From positions 61,691,501 through 61,755,500 of the forward strand of contig CM053810.1 in assembly GCA_028671895.1 (NCBI GenBank): DNA of 64,000 nt. The letters are read 5' to 3'. The notes beneath the pieces are model-generated. The model saw nothing but the letters and a program-made list of their open reading frames with translations, made no database searches and had not been told where the DNA came from. Source of the DNA: Oenanthe sinensis (Eukaryota > Streptophyta > Magnoliopsida > Apiales > Apiaceae). Shown here one piece after another: positions 12,805 through 24,612 of this stretch. Position numbers and translations under genes: made by a program. Numbering within the stretch: position 1 is the first letter of the stretch; each line of letters opens with the position of its first letter.

Positions 12805-13111
12805 AGTAAAGAATGGAGGGGCTGTCCTTCATCTCCTCTCAACCAAACGCATATTTAGGATTGAATTAGAGCTACATTTAACCAAATGTTGTGTATTTAT
12901 AAATGTAAACATACATTTCTTTCTTAGTAAGAGGACGATTAATTCCAATTCATTATCTTGATTCTTTGAAGCACAAAGCCTCTTCACTTCCTTCCCCTAA
13001 AACTCAATCGAACCCACGTTTGTTGTACCCAAGTCAGACGTGGGTTCGGTCTGGCCATCCGTTGGCCAAAGTGCAGAAATTGAAGGAGTGATCGGTCAAA
13101 ACTATTAAGAA
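12805..13111 (+). promoter_or_regulatory. Pectate lyase promoter and leader with ACGTGGG hairpin
   Basis: This block is shared with the upstream region of the second pectate lyase copy (about 18805-19260), so it was part of the duplication. GTATTTATAAATG near 12892 is a plausible TATA box. A perfect 10-bp inverted repeat, GAACCCACGT (13010-13019) and ACGTGGGTTC (13038-13047), encloses an 18-nt loop. Each arm carries a CCACGT half of a G-box. Promoter role is inferred from position and conservation between copies. Confidence 0.5.
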
Positions 13112-14888
13112 ATGGAGGGGACCAAGCTGGTGTATTCTTTAATTTTTTTAGCTTATTTTGCAGCTTCAATCCCCACCCTCAATGCTCAAGAACAAGATGA
13201 TGATGCTTATTGGAAGGAGCGTGCCCTTATAGCTTACAATAATACCCTCAGTACTTACAAGCCATACCCACACCTTGTCACCAGTCACACCAATGAAGAA
13301 GTTCACAGGTCTCTACATGTTCTTTTAAAAGTTATACATATATACACTATATATTATTAAAGCCCAACTACTATATATTCTTTTTAAACATTTACCCATA
13401 TTATAGTTCAAATTTCATTTCATTCTTTTTAATTTCATTTATCTCAACCAAACAGAACATCAATGAACTTTAATCATGCAACAAGATTACATAATCCGAA
13501 TGCTTGTTTCTATTGATTAATCAGGATGCTGAAAGACACAATGCTGAAAAACACAACAGACGACTACTCAAGGAGGGTCCTCAAGGGACATAGATATAAG
13601 GGTCCCTGCATGGCCACCAACCCAATCGACAATTGCTGGAGATGCAATCCAAACTGGGCTGATCACCGCTTCAGGCTTGCAGATTGTGGAATCGGATTTG
13701 GGAAACCTGCCATTGGCGGAAAGGGTGGACCAATCTATGTAGTGACTGACCCATCAGATGACGACATGGTTAACCCTAAACCTGGAACTCTACGACATGC
13801 AGTGATCCAGACTGGACCCCTGTGGATTATTTTTGCACATGATATGATAATCAGGTTGAACCAGGAGCTGATTATGCAAGGTGATAAGACTATTGATGGA
13901 CGTGGAGCTAGAGTCCATATTGCTTATGGTGCTGGAATTACTATTCAATTCGTGAACAATGTTGTTATCCATGGCATCCGCATACATGATATTGTCCAAG
14001 GTAGCGGTGGTATGATTAGAGATGGTGTAAACCATTATGGTTTTAGGACAGAGAGCGATGGCGATGGCATTTCTATCTTTGGTTCTACAAACGTTTGGAT
14101 TGATCATGTATCCATGTCCAAGTGTTCTGATGGTCTGATTGATGCTATTGAAGGTTCTACCGGCATCACTATTTCTAACAGCCACTTTACAGATCATAAC
14201 GATGTTAGCGAATTTTTTTACATATCATTGCATTATTCGTAGTAACTTTTATAATAGGTGAATAATGTTTGTTACATGCATCCATGCAGGTGATGTTACT
14301 TGGTGCAACTAATGATCAAGTCAAGGACAAGCATCTACAAGTTACAATTGCGTTCAACCACTTTGGAAAGAGGTTGATTCAAAGAATGCCAAGAATCCGA
14401 TACGGATTTGTTCATGTTGTAAACAACGACTACACTCACTGGAATATGTACGCCATTGGTGGCAGCCAAGGCCCTACCATCATTAGTCAGGGTAACCGAT
14501 TCACTGCTCCTATAAATAATCGTCTGAAGGAGGTAATTTAATAATTTGTACATACAATAATTTACATAAAATAAAAAAAAACACTATTATTGATTGCTTG
14601 TATGCATGATAGCGCACACTTGAATGATTAGTGATATTAGCAATTAAAATGCGTGTGCAGGTAACCAAGAGAGAGCTTGCAGAGGAAGCAGAATGGAGGT
14701 CGTGGAACTGGCGATCTGAGGGAGATTTGATGTTGAACGGAGCATTCTTTATCGAATCTGGAGATCCAGCAACAATCGATAATTTCGAAAGAGATTTTAA
14801 CCTGGTAAAAGCAGCCAAAGGAATAGAGGTGCCAATGATCACCAGGTTTGCAGGTGCTCTGGACTGTCTACCAGGAAAAGCATGTTAA
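13112..14888 (+). CDS. Pectate lyase, polysaccharide lyase family 1
   Basis: Four exons: 13112-13308, 13525-14203, 14290-14532 and 14661-14888, all GT/AG, summing to 449 codons including TAA (448 residues). A hydrophobic signal peptide ends near ATLNA/QEQ in style (residues 1-26), so the enzyme is secreted to the cell wall. Next comes the plant N-terminal domain (YWKERALIAYNNTL). The catalytic beta-helix starts at NPIDNCWRC (about residue 98) and contains RLADCGIGFGKPAIGGKGG, SDGDGISIFGSTNVWIDH and CSDGLIDA, which hold calcium ligands. RMPRIR at 324-329 is the RxPxxR motif with catalytic arginine. The family cleaves de-esterified homogalacturonan by beta-elimination. Its closest look is to the pollen-type group that includes Amb a 1, so pollen or transmitting-tract expression is plausible but not shown. 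A damaged tandem copy lies 4.4 kb downstream. Confidence 0.92.
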
Positions 14889-15487
14889 TACTTATCAGTG
14901 TGTTTGATCCTTGCCCCCTAAGATATAGGTCAACGATCTAAGAGGAATTTAACGTCAACACTGAAATATTTTTCTCTACTGTAAAGAAAGATATGCATTT
15001 CAATTTTAATCTGTTACATTGTGGTTTTGCTTTTTCGTTAGTATAATATAGTCTAAAAGATCATTAAGATCTTTTGCACATTGCAAACCCGAGTTTAATA
15101 CTAGTAATACATGTCCATTTCTGTCCCGGAATGTGTATAATATTTGCTTTTGAGAAGGTTTGAGTTTTTCAAATCATCTTTCTTATTGAGTACTGTATAA
15201 AATATTTATTTGACATACTGTAATTTAATAAATTAATTGTACATTTTAAAATCATGATCATCGATCAGCAAAAAAGTAAAAAATGAAGGAGATCAAATTC
15301 TTATATCCGATACCACAAACTAATAGAGGCGTATTACAAGTTGTCTTGAGACTCAGAATCTCATATTTATGGTTATAACCGCCACTTCTTACTTTCATTT
15401 CCCTTCACTGATTAATTCCCCTTCGCTCTCTCATTCTCTCTTTCATTTATCAGTTTTTTTAATAAAATCGAAATCTAATTCAATTGG

Positions 15488-16030
15488 ATGAGATCTTGGT
15501 GGGTACCTTGTTATCAAGGTCGTGTTCATCTTTCTGGAATGTTAGTGTGTTATGTTTTGATGTATTTGTGTATCTTGTTACGTGTTTCGGTAATTTTTCT
15601 GAGAATGATTTATATGATATTTTGGGAGATCCGTAAAACTCGCATCAAATCTGATACTGTGGTAGGTATCGTAAGAGCTCACCTTTTTACAACAAAAAAT
15701 TGTTCATATTTTGGGGGTATTTGTTCCTCCAATATCAGTTGATGTAATTAATAACTCTGAACATTAGGCTACAGATGACACTTATGTGAAGATCAATTGT
15801 GATGCTACTAGTTTCACAGCTGGTGTAGGTTGGATTGCTCGAGATGTCATTGTAATATTTTTTAGATTAAATTTTTTGGATATTTTATGTTAAGCGATCT
15901 GAAAACGAAATGGCTATTTGGTTAGCTCGTCTTCGTTTAACAATTTTTTTAACAATCAGGTTGTAGTTGACAGTTTACGGGTTTGTATAGGCTGTATTCG
16001 AGTGTTTTAATGAATGGATTAAATTTTGTT
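15488..16030 (+). mobile_element. Decayed non-LTR retrotransposon (LINE) RNase H remnant
   Basis: A frame at 15770-15850 reads VKINCDATSFTAGVGWIARD, the start of the RNase H-like (RVT_3) domain found at the C-terminus of plant LINE polyproteins. Upstream, FWEIRKTRIKSDTVVG resembles the linker that precedes it. Downstream pieces ENEMAIWLARL and VVDSLRVCIGCI fit later RNase H motifs, but in broken frames. It is an old, truncated copy. Confidence 0.6.
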
Positions 16031-16960
16031 TGTCAGGAAAAAAATAGAGGCATGTTTAATTAAATTTTAAAAAAATTAAGTAAATTATAAATGATATATA
16101 AATTTAAAAAATTGTACTCTATTTAAATTTATGGAGTACCTGATTTATAATTTTATACACACAAAATTACAATTCAAATAAGGTTTGTAACAAATATAAT
16201 TTTTTGTGAAATACAGTCATTATAAACTAATTTGTCGAATCTTAATTATATAGGGTTAAATATTAAGTAAGTCACTGATCGTGTCTAAAACTATTAAGTA
16301 CGACCGATTGCAACTCGACTTAATAACATCGATGTTGACGAATTAAAAGGTTATAGACATTTTTTATGAAGATATATAGACAAAATATTACATACCCGTT
16401 GCAAATCCACTTTCACTTTTGCCGTTTCATATTTTAACCGTTTACTTTTTTATCGTTGATTTTCACGGATGGATCATTTTGAATAAAATGATAATCAAGT
16501 CGAGTCAAATTTATAATCAGTTTATACATTTGAACGCTTTTAGTCACTTATTTAATATTTAATCCTAGTTATATATGTTTGAATTTATTAAATTAATTAA
16601 AATTTCAAATATTCTTCTGATATTAATTATTTCAAGATTAGAGTATATAAATATGAATTAAATATTTAATATAATTTATTTAATTATGACAACAATTTTT
16701 TAACTTATATATACAAAAATATAATATGCAGGTTGATCGGCGTTATAACAAGAAAATGTATTTTTAAAATTTATCTTTAAAATACAACTAACTTATAATC
16801 CGTGCAACGCATGGGTGGAGATTAATAAATTATATATTAATTATTTTATATGATTTAAATATATAATTTAAATTTTTTATTATATCGGTTATAATAATAT
16901 AATATATAATAAAAATTATTTATAAATAAAATAATGTTAGAGTTGTATATAGGGTTTATC

Positions 16961-17032
16961 ATAAACTTTAATGATATATTAAATTAAAATTATAGGATAA
17001 ACTTTAATGATATATTAAATAAAAATTATAGG
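16961..17032. repeat. 36-bp tandem duplication
   Basis: Two adjacent 36-bp units (16961-16996 and 16997-17032), both starting ATAAACTTTAATGATATATT and ending AATTATAGG, differ by about one base. Recent local duplication in AT-rich DNA. Confidence 0.8.
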
Positions 17033-17366
17033 ATAAGTATGATTCGTAAAATAAAAAATATAGAATATAATTTAAATATAATATATAATATTATCTTTTG
17101 GTGATGAGTTGTATAAAAGGAGGAATACTTATGTTAGAGTTGTATGTATGATTATATTATTTTTAAAATTCAACGGTTAAGATTGTTTCTATGGTTCACT
17201 TAAAATTGGACGGTCGAGATTTTTTCTATGATTCACCCAGTACCAAACCAACTGACGACCAAAATTTTTAATGTTTCGACTTTAATAATATAGTATAGAT
17301 ATGTAAATCGATTTAGGTTACAACAAGAAACTGTATTTTTTAAGTTTTATTTCTAAAAATATACTG

Positions 17367-17367
<1 letters not shown>

Positions 17368-17405
<38 letters not shown>
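17368..17405. repeat. (AT)n microsatellite
   Basis: About 19 uninterrupted AT units. Likely length-variable. Confidence 0.85.
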
Positions 17406-17409
<4 letters not shown>

Positions 17410-18797
17410 AGTTGATTTTAAAATTAATTTGAATTTTAACAATAAAAAAAATTATGTATTATAAATTAATCTTAAAATTAATATTTTTGAAAAATTAAAT
17501 ACAATTAATTTTGAGTTGTAAAAATTACAGAACATATTTTTAAAATGTGAATTTAAACAATATTTTTAAAACTCATCATTATTTTTGAAAACAAATTTAA
17601 AAAGTAATATTTTGAATAAATTCCGTATAATTAATAACATATTATAATATATATATGTATACATATAATATGTAAATTATATGTTGATGGAAACATGTTA
17701 ATAGCATACTCAACGTGTTAAAGGGTGTGTTTGAGATTTTTTTTTTAAAGTAGCTAAAAATTGTTTATGAAATTTTAGAGAATATTTCTCATGATTTTGA
17801 AAATACATTTTATTATTAAATTATCTTAAAAAATATATTTTTATATTATATCTGAAAACATATTTAAGTTAAAAAAATTTACTAAATAATAATTTTTCTT
17901 ACAACACTTTTTTTATTTAACACTTTTTCTACAATTTTTGTAAATAACAATCCTGAAACGGAATTTAAGGGGTGTACTGAATCCAGATTTAAATATATTA
18001 TTAATAATATGTATATATTTGATTTAAGATTTCATGCAGAGTTTATTTAGAGTTAATAGATATGGAGTAGTGTCCACATAGAGTAAATCCTAAATATAAA
18101 ATATCTTATATTTAGATGGAATTTTAAAAACAAATAAAATACATAAAAAATACCACATAATCTTTGGATAATACTCCGATACACAAACACATATGTTTGG
18201 ATAAAATATGGTATATTGTATCAAAATTCGTTAATATATTTAATATAATATAAATAAAAAATTTAAATACCATAGAAATGTGAATATTATTATATAACTT
18301 GCATTATTTTCATCCTTAATTGCAAGATAAGCAGTGGTTTGATAGGATTTGTGATTTTCTTTGTCATTTTTTATTTTGATTTTGTACATATTAAAATATT
18401 TTTAAAAAAAATTAAATTTTTTTTTGAATTTATTTAAACAAAAATATAAATAAAAAACTTTTTTAAAAAATTAAATAATAATTTATAAATATATTTTGTA
18501 CGTACCTCCTAATATACATATAAAAAATCAAAATGATAAATAGAAGGATATGTTGGGACTAAGATTCAAAAATTAAATGGCTCACATTGTAAAATTGGTG
18601 GTATTAATTAAGTTGTAAAATTATATACGGGCAAGAAAATTTAAATGCTCATATTGTTCAAAGAAATCATTTATTTTTTATTACAGTAGAAAAAACTTCA
18701 AAAAAATAAATAAAGTTCTCTCGAAATGTAGTGATTGAGAAATGAATACGACTGGTTTGACATACATATACAAGCCACAAAAGCATGAAGCAAGGAG

Positions 18798-19312
18798 AAA
18801 TTGGCTGTCCTTCATCTCCTCTCAACCAAATACAAAATTAGGATTGGATTAGTGCCAAATTTGAACAAATAAGTTGTGTGTATATATACACATTAACATG
18901 CAGTTCCATTGTAATTTGGAAGTTGATTCGAACCCATTTGGTTATATTGTTTGTTTGAGAGCACAGAGCCTCTTCTGCAAATAACAATCGAGCCCACGTT
19001 TCTTCCATCTAAGGCCCCGTTTGGCGCACTGCTTTTAAGCTGAAAAAATTGATATATATATACTTTTTCTGAAAATAAGTAACTTATTTTCAAATTTGGA
19101 AATAAGATTTGGTCTTAAATTTCTAAAAAAAATATTAATTTTCAAAAAAAAAATGAAAATACTTTTAAAAAAAAAATAACTTATTACTTATAAGCTAAGT
19201 CAAACACCCCCTAAATCTGACGTGGGTTCGGTTTGGCCTTCCCTTGGCCCAAGTAGAGCAATTAATTGAGGGCTTGATCAATTTTTATTAACTTTTATTA
19301 TTATAATAAGAA
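18798..19312 (+). promoter_or_regulatory. Upstream region of the broken pectate lyase copy
   Basis: GGCTGTCCTTCATCTCCTCT, GCCTCTTC, CCCACGTTT and ACGTGGGTTCGG repeat the order seen upstream of the intact copy (12818-13047). The inverted ACGTGGG pair is now separated by a MITE insertion (19013-19211). TATATATAC near 18885 could be the TATA box. Confidence 0.5.
19010..19214. mobile_element. PIF/Harbinger (Tourist-like) MITE in pectate lyase leader
   Basis: The element 19013-19211 starts GGCCCCGTTTGGC and ends GTCAAACACCCCC, whose reverse complement is GGGGGTGTTTGAC. TAA flanks both sides (19010-19012 and 19212-19214), the 3-bp target duplication typical of PIF/Harbinger. It is absent from the homologous position of the intact copy (between 13019 and 13038), so it inserted after or independently of the duplication. 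Confidence 0.75.
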
Positions 19313-20948
19313 ATGGAGGGAATCAAGGTGACGTTTTTTTTTTAATTTTCTTAGCTAGTTTTGCAGTAATTATTCCATCCCTCGATGCTGATCATGATCC
19401 ACTAGAAGATTCTAAATATTGGAAGGCCCGTGCCGAATCAGCTTACAATAACACCCTCAAGACTTACAATCCCAATCCACACCTTGTCACCAGTGACACC
19501 AATAAAGAAGTTCACAGGTATATATATTTGTGTAGTGCGCGCGCAGTCCCTGCAATATATGATCTTGCACTAAACAAAAACAGAATTAATATATTTATTA
19601 TTGGAACAAGTACTTCTGATAAGCTGATTTTCTTGTATTTATTGATTTATCAGGGTACTGAAAGATGTTACCAACGACACAAGGAGGGCTCTCAGGTTAC
19701 CAATCCAATCGACAATTGCTGGAGATGCCAAGAAAACTGGGCTGAGAACCGCTTCCGACTTGCAGATTGTGGAATCGGATTTGGGAAACCTGCCATTGGC
19801 GGAAAGGGTGGACCAATCTATGTAGTGACTGATGCATCTGACAATGACATGGTCAATCCTAAACCTGGAACTCTAAGGCATGCAGTGATCCAGACTGGAC
19901 CCCCCCCTGTGGATTACTTTTGCAAACGATATGACAATTAAGTTGAACCAGGAGCTGATTATGCAAGGTGACAAGACTATTGATGGACGTGGAGCCAGAG
20001 TCCATATTGCTTATGGTGCTGGAATTACTATTCAATTTGTGAACAATGTTATAATCCATAACATTCACGTACATGATATTGTCAGAGGCAGCGGAGGTAT
20101 GATTAGAGATGGTGTAAACCATTATGGTTTCAGGACAGAGAGCGATGGCGATGGCATTTCTATCTCTGATTCTACAAACGTTTGGATCGATCATGTATCT
20201 ATGTCCAAGTGTTCTGATGGTCTGATTGATGCTATTGAAGGTTCTACTGGCATCACTATCTCTAACAGCCACTTCACCGATCATAACGATGTAAGCGAAT
20301 TTTTCACATAACATTACATTATTCATAGTAACTTTTATAATAGTTGAGTTTAGTGAATAATGTCTGTTACATGCCTCCCATTCAGGTGATGCTACTAGGT
20401 GCAACTAATGAGCAAGTCAAGGACAAGCATCTGCAAGTTACAATTGCGTTCAACCACTTTGGGAAGAGGTTGATTCAAAGAATGCCAAGAGTCCGATACG
20501 GATTTGTTCATGTTGTAAACAATGACTACACTCACTGGAATATGTACGCCATTGGTGGTAGCCAATCCCCTACCATCATTAGTCAGGGTAACCGATTCAT
20601 TTCTCCTTTAAATGATCGTTTGAAGGAAGTAATTTTATTTAGTAATTTACGCAAATAAGCTCTATTAGTAGCTAGTATGATAGGCCCCGAATGATTTGTA
20701 TATGTTTGTGTACGTAGATAACGAAGAGAGAGCTTGCTGACATATCAGAATGGAAGTCATGGAATTGGCGATCCCAGGGTGATTTGATGATGAACGGAGC
20801 ATTTTTCGTTGAATCTGGAGATCCGGGCACAATTGACAAATACGAAAAAGAATTTAACTTGATAAAACCAGCCAAAGGTATAGAGGTGACACTGATCACC
20901 AGGTACGCAGGGGTCCTGCAAGGTTGTCATGTAGGAAAACCATGTTAA
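19313..20948 (+). pseudogene. Tandem pectate lyase copy with three frame lesions
   Basis: Exon order and splice sites match the intact copy: 19313-19517, 19654-20290, 20386-20628 and 20718-20948. Long stretches are nearly identical, including RLADCGIGFGKPAIGGKGG, SDGDGISI and RMPRVR. The frame is broken three times. A T-homopolymer at about 19334-19343 leads to TAA after ten codons. About 28 bases present in the intact copy are missing near 19696. A C-run at about 19900-19907 has eight Cs instead of four. The remaining exons 3 and 4 are open. With three independent lesions sequencing error is an unlikely full explanation. A protein from a later start would lack either the signal peptide or the N-terminal half of the helix. 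It probably yields no active pectate lyase. Confidence 0.85.
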
Positions 20949-21225
20949 TATTAGTAGTATATTACTCAGTCATCAGCTTGTACAGAGGACACTAGCTAGT
21001 ATTTAAACCAGATTAACGTCACTACTATTTTTATTTTTCACTTTTGTAAAGAAAAATACGCCCTTCAATTTTTGTTTATATTTTTGTCCTTGGTTGATCT
21101 AGTTTAGTCTATGTACCATATCTCATCATTTATGTTTTCACTAAATTTTATCGAGTCATACTATTATTTGTGCTCCCTTGTGATAGTTAGTATTTATTTT
21201 TATATAAATTTTCAAACCTTAGGAT

Positions 21226-21405
21226 TGTTGGGAGTTATCTCACATCGTTTGTGGGAGGAAGTGGCAGCTTGCTAGTTAATAAACAGCCAAATTAACTCCA
21301 TTAATTATTAGTATGAGGGTTTTGGGGTGTGTTTAAATACAAATATGTGCGGGCTCGGGCCAAATCAGACAATATCATATTGTGGAATTATGGTTTGTTT
21401 GCGGT
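21226..21405 (+). mobile_element. Short LTR-like fragment
   Basis: TGTTGGGAGTTATCTCACAT at the start, then GGGCTCGGGCCAAATC and GACAATATCATATTGTGGA, a phrase common to short plant LTR elements. A diverged relative sits at 51573-51740. Ends are not firmly defined, and a PIF MITE abuts its right side. Confidence 0.4.
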
Positions 21406-21406
21406 C

Positions 21407-21727
21407 TAAGAGCATCTCCAAGATAAAAACTCATTAGCTAAAATATTTATGTGCCACCTAGGTGACATCTATATGGCACCATTTAGAAGATATCTAAAAT
21501 TTGAGACACGTCAACCATGATTTTGCTTAGCAAAAAATATAGATGATCATATTTGATCTTCTATATTTGTTGGACATGTAAAACTTTTAGATATAATTTT
21601 ACATAATTATAATTTTAGATAACTGTATTGCAGTACACACGCTACCTATTAGCTAAAATTTTACATACATGTTATAACTAATCATTTTAGCTAACAATTT
21701 TAGATATCACCCTCAGAGATACTCTAA
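21407..21727. mobile_element. PIF/Harbinger-type MITE
   Basis: Left end GAGCATCTCCAAGAT (21410) and right end, reverse complement GAGTATCTCTGAGGG, are inverted repeats. TAA flanks both sides (21407-21409 and 21725-21727). The element is 315 bp and noncoding. Confidence 0.65.
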
Positions 21728-22190
21728 CAAAGAGATGTTTTGATCTGCATCTGAGATCATTTTCTGTATTTTAATTCAACTACTAAATTTATTGGAAAAA
21801 ATACCAGCAATAAAATTATCTACGAGACTTAATTAATTTAACACATTCCGTTAAATATGAAATATCAAGATTTTGAATTTCACCGATTCATATTATTATA
21901 TTGAATTATTGATATATATATATATATGTATTAATTTTTGTTTGTATATTGATGGAGTTATATACAACTGAGAGAAATGGTAAGAATTTTTTATTGTTTC
22001 AATTTTAAAATTTTAAATTTTTTATATAAAATTAGTTTGAAATATAATTTATTTATACATGAAATAATAAATGGGCTTTTTTATATAGTACTAGGCCCAC
22101 GAGATATTTGTAACGGGCCTGTCTATGTGAATATTAAAATTTATTCTTTTAAAAAAGAATGACATAATGGATCGTTAAAAACTTAAACCT

Positions 22191-22305
22191 GCTGTTGCGA
22201 TGACAAAGAAGCCACATCAGCAAAAAGCCACGTGGGGTGGGGCTGATAAAATTGCTGTTGTAGTGACGGAGAAGCCAAATCATCAAAAAGGCACGTGGGA
22301 GTCTG
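22191..22305. promoter_or_regulatory. Two 63-bp-spaced repeats each carrying a CACGTGG G-box
   Basis: Two units start GCTGTTG at 22191 and 22254, share AGAAGCCA, ATCA and CAAAAAG, and each contains a perfect G-box CACGTGG (22229-22235 and 22292-22298). The 63-bp offset is exact. G-boxes bind bZIP and bHLH factors; the cysteine oxidase start is 2.3 kb downstream, so control of that gene is only a possibility. Confidence 0.45.
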
Positions 22306-22486
22306 CGGCTTGCACGTAGTACTACTTTACAGCATTCGAATGAGTTGTAGATAACAGATGACCACGACTCACCGATAATATATATACCGACGACTCAGAA
22401 TCAGTCCACTAGCCTAGGATTACAGTTGTATAATATGAGTTGAAATGAATCCAAAATATATCACACATTTCTAGTCTTCTAGATCA

Positions 22487-23300
22487 CTAATTCTTAGGGG
22501 AGAGGGTTGGGTTGGATCCGGTTTTTGGATAAAATCGAAGTCGGAATCATGTATTTTCGGTTTTAAAAATTAAAAATCGTAACCGCAATCGAACCGTCGG
22601 TTTCGGTAGAAAAAAACCAATTCGGTTTTAAAAAAATCGGTTCGATTTTTATCGGTTCGATTCAGTTATAAAATCGGATAAAATAAAAATGAAAAAAAAT
22701 ATAATTTAAATAAATAAAACGTAATTAATTAAAAAATTATTTTTGCGTTCAAAATTTACACAAATCACAGTTTCTAACATATAGTTATATTATAAAATTT
22801 AAAATATATGTTATTCAAATATAACTAATTAAATACTAAAAACTAAGAAATTAAAATTGGAAACTAAAATTTATATTACAAACTAGCCAAAAATAACTCT
22901 AAGCAGAAAATGATATTGACACAATACACAAAGACACCAACTAAACAGGGACACTGGACAGAAACATAGTGGACAGGTCCAATAAAATAAATTTGAATGA
23001 GCTTCAGTTTATCACTGACCCCACAATTTAAACTTATATATATTTATTTATTTATATATATATATTTATTAATTTATAAATTTTATATAATAAATTTATT
23101 TATTTTAATAATCGAATCGGTTCAGTTCGGTTTTTCTAGTACGGTTTGAACTTATAACTAGAACCGCAACCGATCAAACGGTACGGTTTTTAATTTTTCG
23201 ATTCGGTTTCGATTTTATACGAATCAGTTTTTATAGGGTTTTTCCGATTTCGATTCGGTTTCGGTTTTATTTCAATTTTTTGCTCTATCCTATTATTTCT
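22487..23300. mobile_element. hAT-type MITE with TTCGGTT-rich ends, copy 2
   Basis: The element 22495-23292 begins TAGGGGAGAG; its right end in reverse complement begins TAGGATAGAGCA. Flanks CTAATTCT and TTATTTCT agree at 6 of 8 bases, consistent with an aged 8-bp target duplication. The arms are rich in TCGGTT/AACCG words like copy 1 at 10440-11077, with more divergence. Confidence 0.65.
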
Positions 23301-24371
23301 AATAGGATACTCTTGAGTTCCAACTTATTTAATTTAATTCAAATATAACTGTTAACTCATTTAATAAATAAATTGAATATATATTTACTTTAACTAAATT
23401 GAAAGTTCAACCTCGAATTAGATTATTATTATTATTATAAAAAAGTTATTAATTAAAATTACTTTTATACAGGACTGAAAATTGATTTGAATATCTTTCC
23501 GCTAAATTTAAATCCGTCTTGAAAATATAACACATAGTATATACGTTTTATAAATAATACGGATCCATTACAAAATAAATTTAAAATCAAATAAAATATA
23601 ATCCAAAAATGAACACTCAAATATTTGGACATCACATAATGATCTTACTCGAATATAATTAATAGTTTGGATCTGAATTCGGTTCAAACTCAAATGTATT
23701 ATGTTTTTGAAATATTAAATTTCTATCCTAATAATTTATTTATAGAATTTTAATAATTTCTATAGGTTTTAATTTTGATTAATATAATTTATCAGCTCAA
23801 ATAATTAATTAAATATTTAATATATTATTTTATAATAAATGTGCTTTTATAAGTTTAAATTTGTTATTAAATTAAATGATAATCAAAACAATATAAATAT
23901 AAATATAAATAATATATAATATGAGTGAATTATATGATGTATCACAAATTAGGCTTTTGCAAGGATAAAGAAAATACGACAAATCACTCATACTCGGGAT
24001 AAAGGCGCCAGGATAATGCAAATATGCAATGTGCCCCATGAAGCCATCACTTTCGATAAAATGGTCAAAGATAGAGAAAAATATCAACAAATGTAACGAG
24101 AATTGATGAACAGGGACAGACAAAATATAAAGGTGGAGGTAGCTAATGAAAAATACCAAAACAAGAAGCAAAAAATAGGAAATAAAATAGATGAGAAAGG
24201 CAAAGTACGTACTGTATAAAATTTTTAAAAATCCGCTCTTGTAACAGCCCACTGGAAAACAAAGAATGGCCCCTGGTTTTGCTTGTACTTGTATCAAAAC
24301 CAACTGTTATTATGGAAATTCAGCATCTCCTTCTCCATTTATAACCCCCACCAGTACCAACCCCATCTTCA

Positions 24372-24400
24372 TACTCATATTCATATTCATATTCATATTC
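24372..24400. repeat. (TATTCA)n repeat in cysteine oxidase 5' region
   Basis: About four units of a hexanucleotide, roughly 210 bp upstream of the start codon, so probably in the promoter or 5' UTR. Confidence 0.7.
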
Positions 24401-24612
24401 TTCCCCACTTAATCTCTGTATCTACATAAATATCTTCATCCATCATAGTCTTTAGTATCTGGGTAGTCCCCTCCCCTGTTGAATTCAAGATTTTCTATTC
24501 AATTTTCAAGAATCTTGTTTTCTACTTTCTTGAAATGACCCATTAGAAATCACCCTATTTTGTGTGTAAAGATTGAATCTTTTTGTGTTTTTAATTGGAG
24601 TTAGCTTGTGTT

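Larger units (their letters stand above)
14889..18797. other. Intergenic DNA between the two pectate lyase copies
   Basis: Extremely AT-rich, with a LINE remnant, a 36-bp tandem duplication and an AT microsatellite listed separately. The 14890-15240 stretch is the 3' region of the first pectate lyase. I see no other gene. Confidence 0.55.
20949..24612. other. Intergenic DNA before the cysteine oxidase
   Basis: Holds an LTR-like fragment, a PIF-type MITE, a paired G-box repeat, a second hAT MITE and a hexanucleotide repeat, all listed separately. 24300-24612 is probably promoter and leader of the cysteine oxidase gene. No further gene seen. Confidence 0.55.

Noticed and set aside
24372..24400. 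Possible CRISPR-like or satellite array
   Set aside because: Only a short hexanucleotide microsatellite; no spacer structure, and the window is plant nuclear DNA.
24595..24612. Upstream extension of the cysteine oxidase reading frame
   Set aside because: The extension begins with TTG, not ATG; the first in-frame ATG is 24613.
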